This document shows positions 15,861 through 24,261 of a DNA stretch of 48,618 bases, in pieces. The stretch's first letter is position 1; every line of letters begins with the position of its first letter. The DNA comes from Bacteroidales bacterium. GTDB taxonomy: Bacteria; Bacteroidota; Bacteroidia; Bacteroidales; Muribaculaceae. Where the stretch lies: assembly GCA_910575615.1 (NCBI GenBank), contig CAJTEX010000022.1:1-48618 (forward strand), given 5' to 3'. The position numbers and the translations under genes were made by a program. The notes under the pieces were generated by a model. That model had not been told where the DNA came from. It ran no database searches and saw only the letters and a program-made list of their open reading frames with translations.

Positions 15861-15946
15861 AAATAGAAATTATTTAGGTGGTTGCAAAATACATGCTAAG
15901 AAACGGGGCGGTCTTGCGGTGGCGGGACACACTTCCATTCAAGGCA

Positions 15947-15978
15947 CAAATTTAGCAAATTATAAACAATATTCTCAA
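15947..15978 (-). promoter_or_regulatory. Promoter of the mce-mmd operon
   Basis: On the minus strand TAAATTTG spans 15954-15947, and TTG at 15978-15976 lies 21 bases upstream. The spacing is one or two bases longer than ideal. The start of transcription would be near 15941, about 80 bases before mce. Confidence 0.6.
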
Positions 15979-16030
15979 CTTTTCGTGAAAAAATATTTGC
16001 CTGCTCAGCTCCCGGTACGCGGTTAATGAG

Positions 16031-16038
16031 TAACTTTG
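16031..16038 (+). promoter_or_regulatory. -7 box of the DUF4924 gene
   Basis: TAACTTTG followed by C lies 62 bases before the start codon at 16101. No TTG is found at 19-21 bases upstream. Confidence 0.55.
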
Positions 16039-16100
16039 CATCAAAGTGTCGTGGCAAATCCCGTGGCAGTTTGTTGTAATGTAAAAAACTACGGAGAGAA

Positions 16101-16670
16101 ATGTACATAGCATCGAAAAAAAGGAAGGAGAACATCGCCGAATACATATTATATATGTGGCAGGTCGAGGACATGATCAGGGCCAACGGATGTGACATTG
16201 ACCGTATCAAGGCCAACATCATAGACCGCTCGGGCCTCGACGCGGCCCGGCGCGAGGAGATGACCCAGTGGTATGAGTCGCTAATCGATATGATGCGCCG
16301 CGAGGGGGTGACCGAGGCTGGCCATCTCCAGATCAACCGAAATATCCTCAACCAGCTCGTCCAGCTCCACCAGACGTTGCTGGCCGACCCGGCGTTTCCT
16401 GAGTACACTGCCGAATTCTACCGCACGCTGCCTTATATCGTGGAGCTGCGTTCAAAGGCGGGCGACACCAAGACAGGTGAGATAGAGACCTGTTTCACCG
16501 CCCTGTATGGCATGTTGATGATGCGCCTGCAGAAAAAGGAGATAAGCCCTGACACCCGCGACGCGATAGCCCAGATAACCCGCTTCATAGCATTGCTGGC
16601 CAAAGATTTCCATCTCGACGAGGAGGACCGTCTGTTCAAGCATGATGACAAATCCGGGAAAAATTCGTAA
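16101..16670 (+). CDS. DUF4924 family protein
   Basis: The 189-residue, mostly helical, cytosolic protein begins with MYIASKKRKENIAEYILYMW, the conserved opening of the Bacteroidota DUF4924 family. The rest is a chain of amphipathic helices with no catalytic motif. Function is unknown. The start codon is preceded by a promoter at 16031-16038. Its stop codon lies inside the promoter of the next gene (rfbD), which starts 32 bases downstream. The gene order DUF4924-rfbD-prfC seems to recur in the group, from general recollection rather than a search. Confidence 0.8.
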   Translation: MYIASKKRKENIAEYILYMWQVEDMIRANGCDIDRIKANIIDRSGLDAARREEMTQWYESLIDMMRREGVTEAGHLQINRNILNQLVQLHQTLLADPAFPEYTAEFYRTLPYIVELRSKAGDTKTGEIETCFTALYGMLMMRLQKKEISPDTRDAIAQITRFIALLAKDFHLDEEDRLFKHDDKSGKNS

Positions 16671-16675
16671 CTTTG
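16668..16675 (+). promoter_or_regulatory. -7 box of rfbD, overlapping the upstream stop codon
   Basis: TAACTTTG followed by C begins with the TAA stop codon of the DUF4924 gene (16668-16670). It places a transcription start near 16682, about 20 bases before the rfbD start at 16702. Confidence 0.6.
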
Positions 16676-16701
16676 CGGTCAGAAAACAATATATCGGAAT
16701 T

Positions 16702-17565
16702 ATGAAGATTCTCGTAACCGGCGCCAACGGGCAGTTGGGCAATGAGCTGCGCAATGTCCTGGAAGCTGAAATTCCCGGCTGCACGATTTACACAGACCGC
16801 GACGAACTTGACCTCACTGACGCCAAGGCCGTCGAGGCTTTCGTCATTGACAATGAGATCACCCACATTGTCAACTGCGCGGCATACACCGCTGTCGACA
16901 AGGCGGAGGAGGAGAAACGCGAATGCGCCGCGATAAACATCGACGCGGTGAAGAACCTGGCTGTGGCCGCCGATGCCAACGGAGCCAAAATAATCCATAT
17001 CTCCACCGACTATGTCTTTGACGGCACAAACCACCGCCCTTACAAGGAGAGCGACAAGGTGAACCCCATATCGCAGTATGGCACCACCAAGCGCAAAGGG
17101 GAGACTGCCCTGCTCGCCCTCGCCCCTGACAGCATAATAATACGCACGGCATGGCTCTACTCCTCATACGGGCACAACTTCGTCAAGACGATGCTCCGCC
17201 TGGCTGAAAGCCAGAAGGAAATAAGGGTGGTGTCTGACCAGCTCGGCACCCCTACCAATGCCCGCGACCTGGCCCGCGCCATCATGAAGGTGCTGAAGTC
17301 TCACCAGTGGGTGGGCGGCATATACCACTTCACAAACGAAGGGGCCGCCTCATGGTATGACTTCGCCCACGCCATTTTCCGCATAGCGGGCAAGAAAGTC
17401 AAGCTCACCCCCATCCCGACCGAGGATTATCCGACCCCCGCGTCCCGGCCGGCTTACTCAATCCTCGACCGTTCGCGCATAAAGGCGACCTACGGCGTGG
17501 AGATTCCCCATTGGGAGGAGAGCCTTGAAGACTGCATGAAACTCATAAACAGCAACCGCCAATAA
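16702..17565 (+). CDS. rfbD: dTDP-4-dehydrorhamnose reductase
   Basis: I start the 287-residue protein at 16702, where MKILVTGANGQLGNEL gives the N-terminal Rossmann strand. An in-frame ATG 60 bases upstream lies across the promoter. It is an extended short-chain dehydrogenase with the GxxGQLG nucleotide loop (residues 7-13), STDYVFDG near 101-108 and the catalytic Tyr126-x3-Lys130 (YGTTK). It reduces dTDP-4-keto-L-rhamnose with NAD(P)H to dTDP-L-rhamnose, the sugar donor for surface polysaccharides. The other rhamnose genes are not in the window. The prfC gene starts 6 bases after its stop. Confidence 0.95.
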   Translation: MKILVTGANGQLGNELRNVLEAEIPGCTIYTDRDELDLTDAKAVEAFVIDNEITHIVNCAAYTAVDKAEEEKRECAAINIDAVKNLAVAADANGAKIIHISTDYVFDGTNHRPYKESDKVNPISQYGTTKRKGETALLALAPDSIIIRTAWLYSSYGHNFVKTMLRLAESQKEIRVVSDQLGTPTNARDLARAIMKVLKSHQWVGGIYHFTNEGAASWYDFAHAIFRIAGKKVKLTPIPTEDYPTPASRPAYSILDRSRIKATYGVEIPHWEESLEDCMKLINSNRQ

Positions 17566-17571
17566 AAACGA

Positions 17572-19149
17572 ATGGGCCTCCAAGAAGAAATCTCACGTCA
17601 CAGGACGTTCGCCATCATATCACACCCCGACGCCGGCAAGACAACCCTGACCGAGAAGCTGCTGCTTTTCGGAGGCGCCATCCATGTCGCCGGAGCCGTG
17701 AAGTCAAACAAGATAAAGAAGACCGCCACCTCCGACTGGATGGAAATCGAGAAGCAGAGGGGTATCTCCGTGGCGACATCGGTCATGGGATTCAATTACG
17801 GCGACTACAAGATAAACATCCTCGACACCCCGGGCCACCAGGATTTCGCCGAGGACACCTACCGCACCCTGACGGCTGTTGACTCGGTAATCATCGTGGT
17901 CGACGTTGCAAAGGGTGTCGAGCAGCAGACCCGCAAGCTCATGGAGGTCTGCCGCATGCGCAACACCCCGGTCATAATCTTCGTCAACAAGCTCGACCGC
18001 GAGGGACGCGACCCGTTTGACATCCTCGACGAGCTTGAGAATGAGCTGAAAATCGCAGTGCGCCCCCTGTCATGGCCAATCAACATCGGCGCGAAATTCA
18101 AAGGAGTGTACAACATATACGAGCAAGGTCTCGACCTGTTCAAGCCTGACAAGCAGAAGGTGACGGAACGCGTCGAAATCGACGATGTCAACGATCCCGC
18201 GATAGACGAAGCCGTGGGGGCGGCCGACGCCGCCAAGTTCCGCGAAGACCTCGAACTCATCGAAGGGGTTTATCCCGACTTTGATGTGGAGGCGTATCTC
18301 CGCGGAGAGGTGGCCCCGGTGTTCTTCGGCTCGGCGCTCAACACATTCGGCGTGAAGGAGCTTCTCGACTGCTTCGTGAAAATCGCGCCGGCTCCGCGTC
18401 CCACCCAGGCCGAGGAGCGCGTCATAGAGCCGCAAGAGGAGGCGTTCTCCGGGTTCGTGTTCAAGATCCACGCCAACATGGATCCCAACCACCGTTCATG
18501 TATCGCCTTTGTCAAGGTCTGCTCGGGCAAGTTTGAGCGCAACGCCAACTACAAGCATGTGAGGTCGGGCAAGATGATGCGATTCGCCGCGCCCACCGCG
18601 TTCATGGCCCAGAAGAAAAGTGTCGTGGACGAGGCTTATCCCGGCGACATAGTCGGTATTCCCGACACGGGCAACTTCAAGATCGGCGACACCCTGACTT
18701 CTGGCGAGAATCTCCATTTCAAGGGTCTGCCGAGCTTCTCTCCGGAGATGTTCAAATATATCGAGAACACAGACCCGATGAAGTCGAAACAGCTTGAGAA
18801 AGGCATCCAGCAGCTGATGGACGAGGGTGTGGCCCAGCTGTTTGTCAACCAGTTCAACGGCCGCAAAATCATCGGCACCGTGGGGCAGCTCCAGTTTGAG
18901 GTGATACAATACCGTCTGCTGCATGAATATGGGGCGCAATGCCGCTGGGAGCCTATCAGCCTCTACAAGGCCTGCTGGGTTGAGAGCGACGACAAGGCCG
19001 CGCTTGACGCTTTCAAGAAGCGAAAACACCAGTTCATGGCCCTCGACCGCGAGGGGCGCGATGTGTTCCTCGCCGATTCCAACTATGTCCTCCAGATGGC
19101 CCAGGCCGATTTCCCTGCCATACGGTTCCATTTCTCCTCGGAGTTCTGA
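17572..19149 (+). CDS. prfC: Peptide chain release factor 3
   Basis: The 525-residue translational GTPase has all G motifs: ISHPDAGKTTLTEK (G1), DTPGHQDFAEDTYR (G3) and FVNKLDREGRDPFD (G4), as well as the RF3-specific C-terminal domain. RF3 removes RF1 and RF2 from the ribosome after peptide release. The length matches RF3 (about 525-530) and is shorter than EF-G. It directly follows rfbD with a 6-base gap, so the two are likely co-transcribed. Confidence 0.96.
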   Translation: MGLQEEISRHRTFAIISHPDAGKTTLTEKLLLFGGAIHVAGAVKSNKIKKTATSDWMEIEKQRGISVATSVMGFNYGDYKINILDTPGHQDFAEDTYRTLTAVDSVIIVVDVAKGVEQQTRKLMEVCRMRNTPVIIFVNKLDREGRDPFDILDELENELKIAVRPLSWPINIGAKFKGVYNIYEQGLDLFKPDKQKVTERVEIDDVNDPAIDEAVGAADAAKFREDLELIEGVYPDFDVEAYLRGEVAPVFFGSALNTFGVKELLDCFVKIAPAPRPTQAEERVIEPQEEAFSGFVFKIHANMDPNHRSCIAFVKVCSGKFERNANYKHVRSGKMMRFAAPTAFMAQKKSVVDEAYPGDIVGIPDTGNFKIGDTLTSGENLHFKGLPSFSPEMFKYIENTDPMKSKQLEKGIQQLMDEGVAQLFVNQFNGRKIIGTVGQLQFEVIQYRLLHEYGAQCRWEPISLYKACWVESDDKAALDAFKKRKHQFMALDREGRDVFLADSNYVLQMAQADFPAIRFHFSSEF

Positions 19150-19227
19150 GGAAGGCAGGTGGCATGCCGTGTTTCGCTATGTTTCCTTGAACCCGCCGTG
19201 TCTTTTTGGAAAAAGACCCCCGAAAAA

Positions 19228-19259
19228 TTTGGGCGCGCGTGGAGTTTTGACTAAATTTG
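19228..19259 (+). promoter_or_regulatory. thrC promoter
   Basis: TTTG at 19228-19231 and TAAATTTG at 19252-19259 are 20 bases apart, a near-ideal Bacteroidota promoter. Transcription would start near 19265, about 30 bases before thrC. A short palindrome, GTCTTTTT-GG-AAAAAGAC (19200-19217), lies just upstream and may be the end of the prfC transcript or an operator. Confidence 0.75.
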
Positions 19260-19293
19260 TAGCATAAAGAAAAACTTTCAAGGCAAACTGGAT

Positions 19294-20592
19294 ATGTTGT
19301 TTCACAGCACCAACGGCAAGATACGGGGAGTGACGTTCCCCGAGGCCATAGAGAACGGTCTGGCGGAAGACGGCGGTTTGTTCATGCCGGCGGGGATGCC
19401 CTCCCTGCCGTCAGCCTTTTTCAAGAACATCCAGGAGATGTCGCTCCAGGAGATAGGATATGTGGTATGCAACACCCTGTTGGGCGACATCCTGTCATCA
19501 CAGGCGATAAAGTCGATTGTCGACGATGCTCTCGATTTCCCGGTGCCTCTGCGGAAGGCAGAGTCGTCAGAGGGGCTGTACATACTTGAGTTGTTTCACG
19601 GGCCAACATTATCGTTCAAGGATGCCGGAGCCAGGTTCATGGCCCGTCTGCTGCCCGCATTGTTCCCCGGGGGCGAGAGCCGCACCATCATACTGGCTAC
19701 ATCGGGCGACAGTGGCGGCGCGCTGGCCGACAGCTTCAAGGATTCCCCGTCGACAAGGGTCGTCGTGCTGTTTCCGCGCGGAGAGCTTTCACGGCAGCAG
19801 ACAGCGATGTTCTGCAACCGGCCTAATCTGACGGCCATAGAGGTAGGGGGCACGTTTGACGACTGTCAGATGCTTGTGAAGCAGGCCCTTGCCGACAAGG
19901 AGCTTGACAAGGCCCTGTCACTCACCTCAGGCAACTCCATAAACCTCGCACGTCAGTTCCCCTCGATCATATATTATTTCCACGCATATGCCCGTGCCCG
20001 GGAGATGTCGCCCGACTCAGACAAAGTGGTCATCAGTGTCCCCTGCGGAAATCTGGGCAACCTCGCGGCGGCGCTGATGGCCAAGAAAATGGGATTGCCG
20101 GTAAAGCGGTTCATCGGAGCCAACAATGCCAACGACACATTTGTTGAATATCTGCAGACCGGAGGCCTGCGTCCGCGCCGGGCGCTTATGACCCTCGCCA
20201 GGGCTATGGATGTGGGCAATCCCTCAAATCTGGCCCGCATCATCGACCTGTATGACGGTGACCTCGCCAGCCTGCGCAAGGATGTGGAGGGGATAGCCTT
20301 CTCAGACCGGGAGATAGTGCAGACCATCCGGGATGTCTACCAGGCCGAGGGATACCTGCTTGGCCCGCAGTCCGCCACGGCCTATCGGGCGTTGCAGGGC
20401 CGTCTTGCCCCTGACGAGGTAGGAGTGGCGATGGCCACAGGCCATCCCGCCAAGTTCCCGCAGGCGGTTATGGAAGCCATCGGCCACACCGTCCCGCCGC
20501 CCCCGCAGCTTGACGGCCTCAACCTGTTGAGCCAGCCTGCGGTGAAGATACCTCCGGCCAAGAGCGCCCTGGCCCGGGTGCTTCTCAGTTGA
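19294..20592 (+). CDS. thrC: Threonine synthase
   Basis: The 432-residue PLP enzyme shows the threonine synthase signature with the PLP Lys109 in GPTLSFKDAGARF. The phosphate-binding TSGDSGGALADSF lies near residue 135. A typical N-terminal start, MLFHSTNGKIRGVTFPEAI, is also present. It converts O-phospho-L-homoserine and water to L-threonine and phosphate, the last step of threonine synthesis. Length agrees with the family (about 430). It has its own promoter. The small gene at 20630 follows after 37 bases, likely in the same transcript. Confidence 0.96.
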   Translation: MLFHSTNGKIRGVTFPEAIENGLAEDGGLFMPAGMPSLPSAFFKNIQEMSLQEIGYVVCNTLLGDILSSQAIKSIVDDALDFPVPLRKAESSEGLYILELFHGPTLSFKDAGARFMARLLPALFPGGESRTIILATSGDSGGALADSFKDSPSTRVVVLFPRGELSRQQTAMFCNRPNLTAIEVGGTFDDCQMLVKQALADKELDKALSLTSGNSINLARQFPSIIYYFHAYARAREMSPDSDKVVISVPCGNLGNLAAALMAKKMGLPVKRFIGANNANDTFVEYLQTGGLRPRRALMTLARAMDVGNPSNLARIIDLYDGDLASLRKDVEGIAFSDREIVQTIRDVYQAEGYLLGPQSATAYRALQGRLAPDEVGVAMATGHPAKFPQAVMEAIGHTVPPPPQLDGLNLLSQPAVKIPPAKSALARVLLS

Positions 20593-20629
20593 CCCCCAAC
20601 CCGATAAACAACCATAAAAATCAAACGAC

Positions 20630-20983
20630 ATGGCAAACAAAAGAGAACTCAAGAAAGAAATCAAATATGTGTGTGGCGACCTGGCCGCCGAATGCCTCCT
20701 GGCCAAGAACTTTGTCAAAGGTGTGGACGCAAAGGCGATGACCGAGATCATCACCCGTATCGCCGACCTGCAGATCTCTGCTCTCAACAAGGTGACATTC
20801 TCGTTCGACAAGCTTCCTGCTGACTTCGAGACGGGCGCCGCTTACCGCAAGGCCCGCAAGGAGTATTTCAAAAAAGCCTTCGCTTCGCTGAGGGAAAAAT
20901 TCTACGACAAGGTCAACGCAATCGTCAAAGAGATGAACGCCGCGTTGCCCCAGGAGGTGAAAGACAACAACAAGAAGGCCTGA
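20630..20983 (+). CDS. Conserved small helical protein of unknown function
   Basis: The 117-residue protein is cytosolic, charged and helical (MANKRELKKEIKYVCGDLAA opening; a lysine-rich tail). It has no signal peptide and no metal or nucleotide motif. I recognise it as a common Bacteroidales hypothetical, but no function is known. It sits between thrC and a terminator, so it is likely transcribed with thrC. Confidence 0.7.
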   Translation: MANKRELKKEIKYVCGDLAAECLLAKNFVKGVDAKAMTEIITRIADLQISALNKVTFSFDKLPADFETGAAYRKARKEYFKKAFASLREKFYDKVNAIVKEMNAALPQEVKDNNKKA

Positions 20984-21004
20984 GCGGTCTGAGTGACTTA
21001 TCGG

Positions 21005-21063
21005 CGCGGCGTGTCAGCATATCTGGTTGCCAGAGGAATATGTCGGCCCGCCGCGTCCTTTTT
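21005..21063 (+). terminator. Terminator after the thrC unit
   Basis: CGCGGCG (21005-21011) pairs with CGCCGCG (21049-21055), with inner CATAT/ATATG and CTGG/CCAG helices, followed by CCTTTTTAAAA. It ends the thrC unit and separates it from the acyltransferase gene at 21102. Confidence 0.8.
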
Positions 21064-21101
21064 AAAATGCCTGTAATTTCCAACAGAGACATCACAAGAT
21101 T

Positions 21102-21644
21102 ATGAATTTAGCCGCGAGGATACTTAAATGGGCCGGATGGAGGGTGGAGGTGACGGTGCCTGACTACCCGAAGTCGATAATATGCGTTGCGCCCCACACA
21201 TCCAACTGGGACTTCATCGTCGGGGAGCTTGCCATCAGGTCGGTAGGCCGCAAGGCTGGTTTCATGATGAAATCATCATGGTTCTTTTTCCCGATGGGAT
21301 GTCTGTTGAGGGCCATAGGAGGAATCCCGGTGGTGAGGCAGAACAAAAAGCAGTCTCTGGTGGAGGCTATGGTGGCGAGGTTTCGCGATGAGGAACGGCT
21401 CGTCGTGGCGATAGCTCCCGAAGGTACCCGCAAGCCGACCTCGGCCTGGCACACCGGTTTCCTCAGAATCGCCCGGGAGGCCGGAGTCCCTGTGTGTCTC
21501 GCTGTCATCGATTTCAGGATGAAGAAAGCGATGATTAACGATGTCTTCGAGCCGTCGGGCAACCTCGACGCAGACATGCAGGCAATCAAAAAATATTACC
21601 GTCCGTTCATCGGACGTTATCCTGAAAAATTCCTGACAGAATGA
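21102..21644 (+). CDS. PlsC-like 1-acylglycerol-phosphate acyltransferase family protein
   Basis: The 180-residue protein has the acyltransferase signature HTSNWD (H-x4-D) near residues 31-36 and the second motif APEGTRK near residue 107. An N-terminal amphipathic or membrane-associated stretch (NLAARILKWAGW) lies before it. The family transfers acyl chains to glycerophosphate or related alcohols at the inner membrane face. The length (about 180) is that of the short family that also includes ornithine-lipid and unknown acyltransferases, so the acceptor is not certain. The nitrilase gene overlaps its end by 4 bases (ATGA). Confidence 0.85.
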   Translation: MNLAARILKWAGWRVEVTVPDYPKSIICVAPHTSNWDFIVGELAIRSVGRKAGFMMKSSWFFFPMGCLLRAIGGIPVVRQNKKQSLVEAMVARFRDEERLVVAIAPEGTRKPTSAWHTGFLRIAREAGVPVCLAVIDFRMKKAMINDVFEPSGNLDADMQAIKKYYRPFIGRYPEKFLTE

Positions 21645-22540
21645 GCGAGAAACCTAGTGATGTGAGGGCGCAGGAGCATGCCGACAAGCTCCTCACGGTG
21701 GCTGTGATGTCGCTTGACATCGTCGCCGGTGATGTGGAGGAGAATCTGCGCCGTATGGAGATGATGGCCGACGCGCTTCCAGATTCGGTCGACATCGCCG
21801 TGTTGCCGGAGCTTTTCACCACTTCTTTCATGAAAGACACCGAGGCTATGCTGGCGGCGGCTGAAGGTGGTGACGGCCCCACGATGGAGGCTGTGTGCAG
21901 GCTTTCTGCCCGGAAAAACATGATGGTGGCGGGCAGTTTCCTTGCCTGTGAGACCGCCGCTGGCGGGGGTGTGACATATTTCAACCGGGGATTCATGGTG
22001 ATGCCTGACGGCCAGAGGGTCTTTTATGACAAGCACCATCTGTTTTGCCTGTCGAAGGAGGCCCAGCTGCTTGCCCACGGCCACAGTCGTCCGCCACTGG
22101 TGAGATTCAGGGGATGGAATGTGTCGATGCTGATATGCTACGAGCTCCGATTCCCGGTGTGGGGGCGCAATGTCGATATGAAAGCTGATATTGTGCTGGT
22201 GCCTGCCAACTGGCCCGTAAACCGGGGATATGCGTGGCGTCAGCTGGTCATCGCCCGCGCGATAGAGAACCAGGTCGTGGTGGCCGGAGCCGACAGGTCG
22301 GGCCGCGACGATTACGGGGAATATGACGGATTGTCGCTCATCGTCGATGAGCTTGGCCGCCAGATAGCGCCTGAGCCTGATGTCGCTCCGTCGGGATGTC
22401 CTGTGCCTGACAATTACGGCGAAGTGTCTGTGACCCCGTTTGGCCCTCTGCTGGTTGCGGCGTTCTCTTTGGAAAAGGTGAAGAAGCTGCGCGGATGGCT
22501 TCCCACGCATCGAGATGCCGACAGATTCGTTTTCTCCTGA
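21641..22540 (+). CDS. Nitrilase-superfamily amidase (omega-amidase YafV-like)
   Basis: The 299-residue protein has the Glu-Lys-Cys triad of the carbon-nitrogen hydrolase superfamily: Glu57 in VLPELFTTSF, Lys131 in YDKHHLF and Cys166 in LICYELRFPVWGRN. The sequence CYELRFP is shared with the YafV/omega-amidase group, which hydrolyses alpha-keto acid amides such as alpha-ketoglutaramate. It is cytosolic. The start overlaps the acyltransferase stop (ATGA). The first 15 residues are of low confidence, because a later start would also fit. The Nudix gene follows 20 bases after its stop. Confidence 0.9.
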   Translation: MSEKPSDVRAQEHADKLLTVAVMSLDIVAGDVEENLRRMEMMADALPDSVDIAVLPELFTTSFMKDTEAMLAAAEGGDGPTMEAVCRLSARKNMMVAGSFLACETAAGGGVTYFNRGFMVMPDGQRVFYDKHHLFCLSKEAQLLAHGHSRPPLVRFRGWNVSMLICYELRFPVWGRNVDMKADIVLVPANWPVNRGYAWRQLVIARAIENQVVVAGADRSGRDDYGEYDGLSLIVDELGRQIAPEPDVAPSGCPVPDNYGEVSVTPFGPLLVAAFSLEKVKKLRGWLPTHRDADRFVFS

Positions 22541-22560
22541 AAACAGATATAAAAGAAGAT

Positions 22561-23091
22561 ATGAGGTTCAGATATTGCCCCGATTGCGGCGCGTTGCTTT
22601 CAAGCCGAGTGCTCGGCGATGAGGGCGCTGTGCCTTGGTGTGACTCTTGCGACAAGCCTTGGTTTGATGTTTTCCCGGTGGCGGTAATCTCCCTGGTCTA
22701 CAATGAGAGGGGAGAGGTGTTGCTGCTTCGTCAGAACTATATTTCCACTGAGTTTCACAACCTTGTTTCGGGCTATGTCACTCCCGGCGAGGATGCCGAG
22801 AGCTGCGCCGTCAGGGAGATTCTTGAGGAGACGGGCCAGAAAGTGGAGCATCTTGAACTGGTGCTGACCAGCTGGTTTGCCCGCAAGGAGATGATGATGA
22901 TTGGCTTTTTCGCCCGTGTGGAGGCTCGCGAGCTTGCTCTTTCCTCAGAGGTGGACGGCGCCGGATGGCACCGTCCTGAGGAAATATTGTCTTTGGTCTC
23001 GTCGCGCCCCGGCTCCACCTCGCGTGTGCTGTGTGAGCGCTATCTGTCGCGCCTCGGGATGATGTCGGCGACGGCTGATGCCGGCGACTGA
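22561..23091 (+). CDS. Nudix hydrolase with N-terminal zinc ribbon
   Basis: I start the 176-residue protein at 22561, where the zinc ribbon begins (CPDCG at residues 6-10 and CDSCD at 27-31); an earlier in-frame ATG would lie inside the nitrilase gene. Residues 71-93 are the Nudix box GYVTPGEDAESCAVREILEE followed by TGQ, a full G-x5-E-x7-REU-x-EE-x-G-U match. The ribbon plus Nudix layout resembles NADH pyrophosphatase NudC, but the SQPWPFPxS specificity motif of that enzyme is missing, so the substrate is left open. It follows the nitrilase gene and converges on manA with a 2-base gap. Confidence 0.88.
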   Translation: MRFRYCPDCGALLSSRVLGDEGAVPWCDSCDKPWFDVFPVAVISLVYNERGEVLLLRQNYISTEFHNLVSGYVTPGEDAESCAVREILEETGQKVEHLELVLTSWFARKEMMMIGFFARVEARELALSSEVDGAGWHRPEEILSLVSSRPGSTSRVLCERYLSRLGMMSATADAGD

Positions 23092-23093
23092 AA

Positions 23094-24059
23094 TCACAGG
23101 TTCACTGTCAAGACCTGGCCCTCCCCCTGGATTTTCACCGAGGGCTGGCAGGCGGGGACAAGGAGGGTGTGGCCCTGAGGGAGGGATACAGTCTGGCCGT
23201 CGGGGGTGGAGACTGAAAGCTGTCCGCCGATACCGATCAGCACTGTGAATGAGTCAAGCTGCGAGAGGTCGAGCAGCGTCTCCCGGTCAATGTCGTGGAC
23301 GCATGTCGTGAAATACTCGCAGTCGACAAGAGTGGAGCTTTCCCCTTTGGCAGGTATTATGTTTTGTTTTCCGGAGACGACATCGTCGTAGTTGACCGCT
23401 GCCACAGACTGGTCGACATGCAGTTCGCGCGGGTTGCCGTTTGCGTCTCGCCGGTCGTAATCATATATGCGGTATGTGATGTCGCTTGCTTCCTGTATCT
23501 CAACAATGAGGTTGCCGCGTCCGATGGCGTGTACACGTCCGGCCGGCAGGTAGAAGAGGTCGCCTTTCTTGACATCCGCCTTGGCGAGGGCGTCGACTAT
23601 GGTGTTGTCGGCTATCATATGGCGGAAAATGGCCTCGTCCATGGGACGGTTGAATCCGGCATAGAGATATGCTCCGGGCTGGGGGTCGAGCGAATACCAC
23701 ATCTCGGTCTTCCCGAGCGACTGGTGGCGTTGGGCTGCGAGCCGGTCGTCGGGATGCACCTGTATGGATAGGTCATCGTTGGAGTCGATGAATTTGATCA
23801 GGAGCGGAAACCGCCCATGCCATTTTTCGTCCACTTTCTTTCCGAGAAGCTCCTCGGGATAGCGCATGGCGAGCGCGGCCAGTGTCTCCCCTTTGAAGGG
23901 ACCGTCGATGACGGTTGACTCATGGCCGGGCATTGGCGAGAGTTCCCATGACTCTCCGATGTCATGTCCCTGTGAGGGGATTCCTTTGAATCTGGCGATG
24001 CGTTCGCCTCCCCAGATCACAGACTTGAAATAGGTCGAGAATTGTAAGACAGGAATCAT
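23094..24059 (-). CDS. manA: Class I mannose-6-phosphate isomerase
   Basis: The 321-residue protein is a cupin-type type I phosphomannose isomerase of the short (YvyI/ManA) form. It has LIKFIDSNDDLSIQVHPDD, where the Gln-Val-His pair binds Zn, and GKTEMWYSLD with the Glu ligand. FYLPAGRVHAIGRGNLIVEI carries the second His. It interconverts fructose-6-phosphate and mannose-6-phosphate and supplies GDP-mannose and GDP-fucose synthesis for surface glycans. The length is typical of this form. It ends 2 bases from the Nudix stop and has a promoter at 24092-24099. Confidence 0.95.
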   Translation of the reverse strand: MIPVLQFSTYFKSVIWGGERIARFKGIPSQGHDIGESWELSPMPGHESTVIDGPFKGETLAALAMRYPEELLGKKVDEKWHGRFPLLIKFIDSNDDLSIQVHPDDRLAAQRHQSLGKTEMWYSLDPQPGAYLYAGFNRPMDEAIFRHMIADNTIVDALAKADVKKGDLFYLPAGRVHAIGRGNLIVEIQEASDITYRIYDYDRRDANGNPRELHVDQSVAAVNYDDVVSGKQNIIPAKGESSTLVDCEYFTTCVHDIDRETLLDLSQLDSFTVLIGIGGQLSVSTPDGQTVSLPQGHTLLVPACQPSVKIQGEGQVLTVNL

Positions 24060-24091
24060 CTTGTGATAAAATCGGTATTAAGGTTCGTGGG

Positions 24092-24099
24092 CAAAGTTA
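24092..24099 (-). promoter_or_regulatory. -7 box of manA
   Basis: The minus strand reads TAACTTTG followed by C, 32 bases before the manA start. No clear -33 TTG is found. Confidence 0.6.
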
Positions 24100-24194
24100 G
24101 TGATAATGTGTGGCAGAATCAGACACTATTTTTGCATGTTTGTGTATGTTTCCGTCAAAATCCGTTTTCCCTCGATAGGAAGGGGCGGAAATTG

Positions 24195-24236
24195 CAACCC
24201 GCAGGGGCCGGTATGGTCGCCGGCACCTGCGGGTTG
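24195..24236. terminator. Hairpin after the skp genes
   Basis: CAACCCGCAGG (24195-24205) and CCTGCGGGTTG (24226-24236) form an 11-bp stem, with an inner CCGG/CCGG pair. It lies just after the stop of the last gene of the bamA cluster on the minus strand, and before the manA promoter region. The U tract is weak on both sides. Confidence 0.6.
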
Positions 24237-24261
24237 ATGTCTTTCAGTTGTGTGGGGCCGG

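Noticed and set aside
14250-15866. Plus-strand open frames of 220 codons or more
   Set aside because: They are antisense to mmdA and mce, both with unmistakable family motifs.
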